64,000 nt of DNA from contig CAWJUD010000002.1 in the NCBI GenBank assembly GCA_963845975.1, positions 1,736,001 through 1,800,000 of the forward strand, read 5' to 3'. The position numbers and the translations under genes are program-made. Below are positions 57,703-64,000 of the stretch, one piece after another. The stretch is from JBEKIK01 sp963845975 (lineage in GTDB: Bacteria; Planctomycetota; Planctomycetia; Pirellulales; Thermoguttaceae). Every line of letters begins with the position of its first letter. Positions within the stretch are counted from its first letter, which is position 1. Below the pieces are notes generated by a model that ran no database searches, was not told the origin of the DNA, and saw only the letters and a program-made list of their open reading frames with translations.

Positions 57703-58935
57703 GTGATGCAACAGAGGCATATGGATCTCGCCGTCGGCGTAATGTTGGCAATTATCCTGATTTCTTTTGCAGGATGCGGCAAGCCTGCGACTGCCTTGAT
57801 CGATCCTCCGCCGCCTGAAGTGACCGTCGGCAATCCGGTGGTCCGCGAGGTGACCGACTATTTCGAGTTTCCCGGCCAAACGTGTGCGGTGGGAGAAGTG
57901 GAAGTCCGCGCCCGGGTCACCGGTTATATCGTCAAGGTGAATTTCGAGGACGGTCAAGAAGTGAAAAAGGGCGATCTGTTGTTTGAAATCGACCCGCGAC
58001 CATACCAGGCGGCATTGGACCGGGCCCAAGGCGAGTCGACTCGACTTAAGGCCGTACTGGAAAAGGCCCAGGCGGATCTGGCGCGCTCCGACCGGTTGCG
58101 TCCCTCGGGCGCGATCAGCGAGGACGAGTATGAACAACACGCGGCCCAACTTGCGATTGCCAAGGCCTCGATTCAAACGGCCGAAGCCGCGGTCCGCGAC
58201 GCGGAGTTGAACCTGGAATTCACAAAAGTGGTTTCGCCCATCGACGGCCGCGTAAGCAGGGCCAGAATCACGGAAGGAAACCTGGTTCAGCCGGGCACGG
58301 CTGAAACAATGATCCTGACAACCGTGGTGACCGTGGATCCGATTTACGTTTATTTTAATATCGACGAGTCCGCATTGCTCATGTACGTCGATCGGAAGTG
58401 GCAATCGGGCGAGGCCGCCCACCCCAGCCGCATCAAGGATCAAAACATTCCCGTGGAAATCGCCCTGGCCAAAGACGACGGCTTTCCTCACAAGGGGATA
58501 CTGGATTTTATAGATAATCAGGTCGATTCGAAGACGGGTACGATCCGCGCCCGGGGCAACTTGGACAACTCGATGCAATACCTGACTCCCGGGCTTTTCG
58601 TCCGCGTTCGGATTCCTTTCGGAAAACCGCATCAGGCCCTGCTGGTCAGCGAGCGCGCGATCGGCACCGACCAGAGGCAGAAGTACCTGCTGACGGTGAA
58701 CAAGGAAAACGTGGTGGAGTATCGCCGAGTGAAGGTTGGATCCCTTCAGAACGGTCTGCGCGTGATTGAATCGGGGATACAAACCGGCGACCGAGTGATA
58801 GTCAACGGATTGCTCCGCGTCCATCCCGGCATAACCGTCAGTCCGCATCCGGAAGATAAGGGCATCGCGGCGGCTTCGCCTGCCAATGCGGCGAAATCTG
58901 AAAAAGCCGGCGCCGAGGAAGCGACGACAAACTAG
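57703..58935 (+). CDS. RND efflux periplasmic adaptor (AcrA/MexA type)
   Basis: 410 residues. A lipoprotein signal ends LISFAGC. The barrel-sandwich half (VEVRARVTGYIVKVNFEDG, LLFEIDPRPYQAAL), an alpha hairpin, the second half (FTKVVSPIDGRVSRA), and beta-barrel and membrane-proximal regions follow in the usual order. It bridges the inner-membrane pump and the outer-membrane channel. GGAG at 57691 favours GTG 57703, with ATG 57706 equally plausible. 13 bases upstream of the pump gene. Confidence 0.94.
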   Translation: MMQQRHMDLAVGVMLAIILISFAGCGKPATALIDPPPPEVTVGNPVVREVTDYFEFPGQTCAVGEVEVRARVTGYIVKVNFEDGQEVKKGDLLFEIDPRPYQAALDRAQGESTRLKAVLEKAQADLARSDRLRPSGAISEDEYEQHAAQLAIAKASIQTAEAAVRDAELNLEFTKVVSPIDGRVSRARITEGNLVQPGTAETMILTTVVTVDPIYVYFNIDESALLMYVDRKWQSGEAAHPSRIKDQNIPVEIALAKDDGFPHKGILDFIDNQVDSKTGTIRARGNLDNSMQYLTPGLFVRVRIPFGKPHQALLVSERAIGTDQRQKYLLTVNKENVVEYRRVKVGSLQNGLRVIESGIQTGDRVIVNGLLRVHPGITVSPHPEDKGIAAASPANAAKSEKAGAEEATTN

Positions 58936-58948
58936 GAAACCGCCAGCG

Positions 58949-61900
58949 ATGTTCTCACATTTCTTCATTGATCGCCCCATCCTTTCCTCGGTGCCGTCGA
59001 TCATAATCACGCTGGTCGGCCTGGTGGCGGTGTTTACGCTGCCGGTAGCGCAGTATCCGGAGATTACGCCTCCCACAGTTCGAGTTTCCTGTACTTATCC
59101 TGGCGCCAACGCGCAAGTTGTGGCCGACACCGTGGCCGCGCCCATCGAACAGCAGGTCAACGGAGTTGAGGACATGTTGTACATGTCGTCGCAGTGCAGC
59201 AACGACGGCACCTACAGCCTGACAGTGACGTTCAAGGTAGGCACCAACTTGAACATGGCCCAGGTGCTGGTGCAGAACCGTGTTGCGCTGGCAGTGCCAA
59301 TGCTGCCCGACGTGGTAAAGCAAATCGGCGTAACCACCAAGAAGCGGTCACCCGACTTGATGCTTATCGTGAATTTGTTTTCGCCGGACGGGCGTTACGA
59401 TCAACTTTACCTGAGCAACTACACGATGATCCAGATCGTGGACGAGCTTTCCCGCCTGGACGGCGTGGGTGACACGTTTATCCTGGGTCAACGCGATTAC
59501 AGCATGCGGATCTGGCTCGATCCGGACCGGCTTACTTCGCGGGGCATGACCGCCGGCGACGTGGTCCGCGCCCTGCGGGAGCAGAACGTTCAGGTGGCGG
59601 CGGGACAGATCGGCCAACAGCCCGCCGTCAAGGGAGTGAATTTCCAATATACCTTAAGCACGCTGGGACGGTTGATCGAGCCTGAACAGTTTGCCGACAT
59701 AATCGTCAAGACCGGCGTCCAAGGCGAGATTACCCGATTGCGCGACGTGGGCCGGATCGAACTTGGCGCCAAGAACCAGGACATAAACAGTTATTTCGAC
59801 GGCAAGCCCTCGGCCGGCGCGGGCGTGTTCCAATTGCCCGGCGCAAACGCCCTGGAGACCGCGCAACGGGTGAAAGACAAGATGAAAGAGCTGGCACGGC
59901 GATTTCCCGAAGGACTTGACTATCGCATCGCCTACGACACCACTCCCTATATCTCCGAATCCATCAACGAAGTATTTAAAACATTGCGAGACGCCGTTTT
60001 ATTGGTGGCCCTCGTGGTGCTGGTGTTTTTGCAAAATTGGCGCTCGGCGATCATTCCTCTCATCGCCGTGCCCGTGGCCATCATCGGCACGTTTGCCGCC
60101 ATGTCGGCTTTTGGGTTTTCGCTCAACAATCTTTCATTGTTCGGGTTGGTTCTGGCAATTGGGATTGTAGTGGACGACGCGATCGTGGTGGTCGAGGCCA
60201 CGGAACGCCACATCGAGGAGGGCAAGTCGCCTGTAGAGGCTGCACATCTAGCAATGGACGAAGTCTCCGCCCCGGTCATCGCCATCGGCCTGGTGCTGTC
60301 CTGCGTTTTCATTCCCTGTGTATTCATACGCGGGATAACCGGGTTATTTTTCCGCCAGTTCGCCTTGACAATCGCCATTTCCACCATCTTATCCACGATG
60401 AACTCGTTGACGCTCAGCCCCGCGCTTTGCGCGGTTTTGCTGAGAGAACGGCACGCGCATCGCGATCCGCTTTCCCGGATCATAAATCTTTTTTTGGGCT
60501 GGTTTTTCAAATTATTCAACAAGGCGTTTGCCTTTTCCATCAACGGTTATATTCGCGCGGTGGGAAAATTGCTACGGGTCAGCGTATTGGTGCTCCTGGT
60601 ATATTGCGGATTGTTGTACCTGACCGTATGGAGCTTCGGGCGTATGCCAACCGGATTCATACCCAACCAGGATCAAGGCTATCTTTTCCTTGTGGCCCAG
60701 CTTCCCGACTCCGCGTCGCTCGAGCGAACCGAAGAAGTGATGGCCCGCGCAGACAGAATAATCCGCGGCACCAAAGGCGTGGCCCATGCACTCCGAGTTT
60801 CCGGGATGTCCTTCGTGTTGGGGGCCAACGGATCGCATTTGGGCACGATGTTCGTGGTTCTTGATCCGTTCGACGAGCGTCGCGCGCCCGAGTTGCGAGC
60901 CGACGCAATCGCGGCCACCCTGCAACAGCGGCTTTACAAAGAGATCGAAGATGCCGCATTCATAGTGATCGGCGCTCCGCCCATTCGCGGCCTAGGCACC
61001 GGCGGTTTCAAAATCATGATTGAAGACCGGGGAGATAACGGTTTGGAAGCTCTGCAAGAGCAGACCGACAACCTGGTGCGTCTTGGAAACCAGCAGGCCG
61101 AACTTACCCGGCTCCTTTCCGTGTTTCGCGCCAACGCGCCGCAGTTGTATGTCGACATAGACCGCACGAAGTGCAAGATTCTGGGCGTGGCGCTGAGCGA
61201 AGTTTTCGACGCCCTGCAGATCGACTTGGGCGGGCTGTACGTGAACGACTTCAACCAGTTCGGGCGCACCTGGCAGGTGAACGCCCAGGCCGACGTTCCT
61301 TATCGCATGCAGCCTGACGACGTGGGCCGGCTACAGGTCCGCAACAATCGGGGTGAGATGGTCCCGCTGGGAACAGTCGCGAAAGTGCAAGATATAGGCG
61401 GGCCGTTCGTCATCAATCGCTACAATATGTATACTGCCGCAGCCATCAACGGTTCCTTGAAGCCCGGTATAAGTTCGGGACAAGGCATAAAAAAAATGGA
61501 GACATTAGCCAAGCAACAACTCCCGTCCTCGATGGCCTGCGAATGGACTGATCTTTTTTACCTTCAAATCATCGCCGGAAGCACCACGTTTTTTGTCTTT
61601 TCCGGGGCCGTCGTACTGGTGTTCCTCGTGCTTGCGGGACAGTACGAAAGCTGGTCGCTGCCGCTGGGGGTGATTCTTGTCGTACCCATGTGCATTCTCT
61701 GCTCCGTGATCGGCGTGGCACTGGCGGGAATGGACATCAACATCTTCACTCAAATCGGCTTTGTCGTGCTGGTGGGTCTGGCCAGCAAGAACGCCATCCT
61801 AATCGTGGAATTCGCCAAGTCGAAAAGGGAATCCGGATCGCCGCGCTTTGAGGCAACTCTCCAGGCATGCAAGTTGCGATTACGGCCGATTTTGATGACC

Positions 61901-62137
61901 TCCTTCGCCTTTATCTTGGGCGTGCTTCCCCTGGTCGTCTCCAGCGGAGCGGGAGCCGAGATGCGACGCACTCTGGGTACCGCAGTCTTTAGCGGTATGC
62001 TGGGTGTAACCATGTTCGGGATATTTTTAACGCCCGTGTTCTATTATGTGATTCAGTGGTTTAAAGACCGCCGCCTTGAAAAAACCGCTGCATTTTCTTC
62101 CTCCCCCGTCTCAGAAGTTTATCGAACCTCAGATTGA
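58949..62137 (+). CDS. RND multidrug efflux pump (HAE1 family)
   Basis: 1062 residues, starting MFSHFFIDRPILSSV. This proton-driven pump has two repeats of membrane helices and large periplasmic loops. Family motifs include PVAQYPEITPPTV, the proton-relay Asp pair in IGIVVDDAIVVVEA, and GLASKNAILIVEFAK in the second half. Length is normal (about 1040-1060). The last two codons and stop lie inside the left arm of a MITE-like repeat starting at 62129. Substrates are not predictable. Confidence 0.95.
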   Translation: MFSHFFIDRPILSSVPSIIITLVGLVAVFTLPVAQYPEITPPTVRVSCTYPGANAQVVADTVAAPIEQQVNGVEDMLYMSSQCSNDGTYSLTVTFKVGTNLNMAQVLVQNRVALAVPMLPDVVKQIGVTTKKRSPDLMLIVNLFSPDGRYDQLYLSNYTMIQIVDELSRLDGVGDTFILGQRDYSMRIWLDPDRLTSRGMTAGDVVRALREQNVQVAAGQIGQQPAVKGVNFQYTLSTLGRLIEPEQFADIIVKTGVQGEITRLRDVGRIELGAKNQDINSYFDGKPSAGAGVFQLPGANALETAQRVKDKMKELARRFPEGLDYRIAYDTTPYISESINEVFKTLRDAVLLVALVVLVFLQNWRSAIIPLIAVPVAIIGTFAAMSAFGFSLNNLSLFGLVLAIGIVVDDAIVVVEATERHIEEGKSPVEAAHLAMDEVSAPVIAIGLVLSCVFIPCVFIRGITGLFFRQFALTIAISTILSTMNSLTLSPALCAVLLRERHAHRDPLSRIINLFLGWFFKLFNKAFAFSINGYIRAVGKLLRVSVLVLLVYCGLLYLTVWSFGRMPTGFIPNQDQGYLFLVAQLPDSASLERTEEVMARADRIIRGTKGVAHALRVSGMSFVLGANGSHLGTMFVVLDPFDERRAPELRADAIAATLQQRLYKEIEDAAFIVIGAPPIRGLGTGGFKIMIEDRGDNGLEALQEQTDNLVRLGNQQAELTRLLSVFRANAPQLYVDIDRTKCKILGVALSEVFDALQIDLGGLYVNDFNQFGRTWQVNAQADVPYRMQPDDVGRLQVRNNRGEMVPLGTVAKVQDIGGPFVINRYNMYTAAAINGSLKPGISSGQGIKKMETLAKQQLPSSMACEWTDLFYLQIIAGSTTFFVFSGAVVLVFLVLAGQYESWSLPLGVILVVPMCILCSVIGVALAGMDINIFTQIGFVVLVGLASKNAILIVEFAKSKRESGSPRFEATLQACKLRLRPILMTSFAFILGVLPLVVSSGAGAEMRRTLGTAVFSGMLGVTMFGIFLTPVFYYVIQWFKDRRLEKTAAFSSSPVSEVYRTSD

Positions 62138-62237
62138 TAATACTGCGTTGGGACGGGAGTTGTACGCCCGTCCCGCCGGTCGAAACCGGGGCGGCAATAC
62201 AACTACTGCCCCAACTCATGTCACTTTATCAATCTGA
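62129..62237. repeat. MITE-like element overlapping the pump stop codon
   Basis: TCAGATTGATAA (62129-62140) is exactly mirrored by TTATCAATCTGA (62226-62237). Inside, GGGACGGG (62150-62157) pairs with CCCGTCCC (62167-62174), with a further GC-rich hairpin after it. The TGA stop of the pump gene is within the left arm. It separates the pump from the outer-membrane factor gene. Confidence 0.6.
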
Positions 62238-62425
62238 AACCTATAGCAGCGGTATAAATACTTTGAGACATTGGAAAACCCATCATCAGTACTGATGTTA
62301 AAAATTATCGGTTGTATCGAAATCTGTTAAACTGCGTAATATATACCGGTCTTGATAAGCTTAATTTTTATCCGCATCCCAATATTCCGATTATTACAAA
62401 GGAAACAGATTTACTGATTCTACCG

Positions 62426-64000
62426 ATGGATGGATCCATGAGCAACGCATATCGAGAGTCAGAAAATAGAGCTGTAAGGCAAGGGTGCAGACTTGCCGTT
62501 GCTCGAAATACTTCACAATCGAATGGGCGCCGCCTGTTTCTGCCAATTGCCATGGTCATACTCTTGACGTTCTCAACAGGCTGCACAAGTTGGCTCGATT
62601 ACCTGCGAAACGGTTTTAAGGTCGGTCCCAACTATCGCCCTCCGGTGGCCCCGGTTGCCAGCCAATGGATCGATTCCACGGATCCGAACGTCAGCAGCGA
62701 ACCGGCCAAAGTCGATGCCTGGTGGCAAACGTTCAACGATCCGGTCCTTGACAGCCTGATATACACGGCCTACAGACAAAACCTCAGCTTGCGAGTCTCC
62801 TGTTTTCGGATAATCGAAGCGCGAGCGTTGCGCGGTATTGCCGCCGGGGAGTTATTCCCGCAATCGCAGCAGGCCTTTGGCAGTTACACGCGAACCAATA
62901 ACAGCTTGAACAGCCCTAATGCGGTTCCCGAGAGATTCTCCGACGAATGGCAGACCGGCGCCAGCCTGGCCTGGGAACTCGACTTTTGGGGCCGGTTCCG
63001 CCGGGCGGTCGAAGCGGCCGACGCAAACCTGGACGCATCCATCTATAATTACGACGACGTTTTGGTCCTGCTTCTATCGGAAGTCGCGCAGAGCTATATC
63101 AATATCCGAACGGCGGAGCAGCGCTTGGAGTACGCCCGCAAGAACGTCGAAAACCAGCAAATAAGCCTGAACCTGGCAGATGTGAAGTTTCGCAACGGCG
63201 CGACGACGAAACTCGACGTAACACAGGGCCAATCGAACCTGTCACAAACCCAAGCGACCATTCCTCCTCTGGAAGTGGCGCGCCGACAGGCGGCCGATCA
63301 GTTGTGCATCCTGTTGGGAATGCCGCCCAGGGATATTGATGGAATACTCGGCGGTCACCGGGCAATTCCATCGGCGGCGCCGCAGGTTGCGGTGGGCATT
63401 CCCGCGGACCTGATACGCAGGCGTCCCGACGTCCTCAGCGCCGAACGCGCGGTTGCGGCCCAGAGCGCACTGATCGGGGTTGCCACATCGGACCTGTATC
63501 CGCATTTTTCCATTTCCGGAACAATATTTTACGATGCCAGCAGGTTCCAAGATCTATTCAATGTAAACTCGTTCGCTGGAAACGCGGGGCCGTCCTTTAA
63601 TTGGAACATCCTGAATTACGGACGGCTGGTAAATAACATTCGCGTCCAGGACGCCCGCTTCCAGCAACTGGCCTACCAGTATCAGAACACCGTGCTTCAG
63701 GCCAATGCCGAGGCTGAAGACGCCCTGGTCGGGTTCCTCAAATTCCAGCAGCAGGTAAAGTACCTTGCCACAAGCGCACAGGCGGCCTCCGAATCGTTGG
63801 GGCTGGTACGAGACCAATACAACGCGGGCAAGACCGACTTTAACCGCGTGGTGAACGTCGAGCAGCTTTTGACCCAGCAACAAGACCAACTGGCCGTGGC
63901 CCAGGGCGCGGTGGCCAATAACCTGGTTCTATTGTACAAGGCCCTTGGAGGCGGATGGCAGACTAATTTCGGCGGTTCCGCATCGCAACCCGCTGCAGTC
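62426..64000 (+). CDS. Outer-membrane efflux factor, NodT/OprM family (3' end beyond window)
   Basis: 525 codons, open to the window end. A lipoprotein-type signal (VILLTFSTGC) is followed by VGPNYRPPVAP, WWQTFNDPVLDSLI, ASLAWELDFWGRFRRAV, and the second repeat with IPADLIRRRPDVLSAE and GPSFNWNILNYGR. It forms the outer-membrane exit duct of the tripartite pump. Length suggests only a few residues are missing. ATG at 62426 or 62438 is possible; the long N-terminus before the signal makes a start nearer MVILLTF also conceivable. Confidence 0.92.
   Translation, partial: MDGSMSNAYRESENRAVRQGCRLAVARNTSQSNGRRLFLPIAMVILLTFSTGCTSWLDYLRNGFKVGPNYRPPVAPVASQWIDSTDPNVSSEPAKVDAWWQTFNDPVLDSLIYTAYRQNLSLRVSCFRIIEARALRGIAAGELFPQSQQAFGSYTRTNNSLNSPNAVPERFSDEWQTGASLAWELDFWGRFRRAVEAADANLDASIYNYDDVLVLLLSEVAQSYINIRTAEQRLEYARKNVENQQISLNLADVKFRNGATTKLDVTQGQSNLSQTQATIPPLEVARRQAADQLCILLGMPPRDIDGILGGHRAIPSAAPQVAVGIPADLIRRRPDVLSAERAVAAQSALIGVATSDLYPHFSISGTIFYDASRFQDLFNVNSFAGNAGPSFNWNILNYGRLVNNIRVQDARFQQLAYQYQNTVLQANAEAEDALVGFLKFQQQVKYLATSAQAASESLGLVRDQYNAGKTDFNRVVNVEQLLTQQQDQLAVAQGAVANNLVLLYKALGGGWQTNFGGSASQPAAV

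Overview
The window looks like a chromosomal piece of a Planctomycetota-type bacterium. This rests on gene content and was not tested by phylogeny: a very large secretin-N-domain protein with a Gly-rich tail, a TPR protein ending in RNA-polymerase alpha-CTD-like domains, a SecD-SecF fusion, many multiheme cytochromes, and many short palindromic elements between genes. Composition is moderately GC-rich and genes lie in blocks of alternating strand.

Layout. 1-0.5 kb: end of an isochorismatase-family gene. 0.8-14 kb (minus): secretin-like protein, dapA, pdxJ, secDF, yajC, tgt, the TPR/alpha-CTD protein and tRNA-Thr, with one small plus-strand orphan gene. 14.6-23.4 kb (plus): carbohydrate block with an esterase, a GH106-like glycoside hydrolase, an internally deleted DUF5597-type glycosidase, a U32 peptidase-family gene and a KDG-type sugar kinase. 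23.5-33.2 kb (minus): cytochrome c maturation, carrying both a fused ResB-CcsA protein (System II) and ccmE-F-A-B-C-D (System I, CxxxY-type CcmE). 33.9-45.3 kb: a multiheme electron-transfer locus with five multiheme cytochromes (about 50 heme motifs, counting those rebuilt across frameshifts), a Rieske protein, a b6-type cytochrome b, and a convergent 14-heme lipoprotein plus outer-membrane barrel pair. 45.9-52.3 kb (minus): histidine degradation operon hutI-hutU-hutH-ftcD. 52.4-54 kb: mobile-element debris and tRNA-Arg. 54-56.3 kb: membrane TPR protein. 56.3-57 kb: FixJ-type response regulator. 57.7-64 kb: tripartite RND efflux operon, cut by the window end.

The most interesting system is at 23.5-45.3 kb. 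Two cytochrome c maturation pathways adjoin a quinol-oxidising Rieske/cytochrome b module, a NapC-like membrane multiheme, a multiheme protein fused to a membrane cytochrome b, and a porin-cytochrome pair. Together they could carry electrons between the quinone pool and the cell exterior; direction and partner cannot be read from sequence.

Caution. About 19 frame breaks interrupt otherwise conserved genes, many at homopolymers or CG runs and most densely at 29.3-36.3 kb. Many are probably sequence errors. Disrupted genes are annotated as whole loci with the break positions given.
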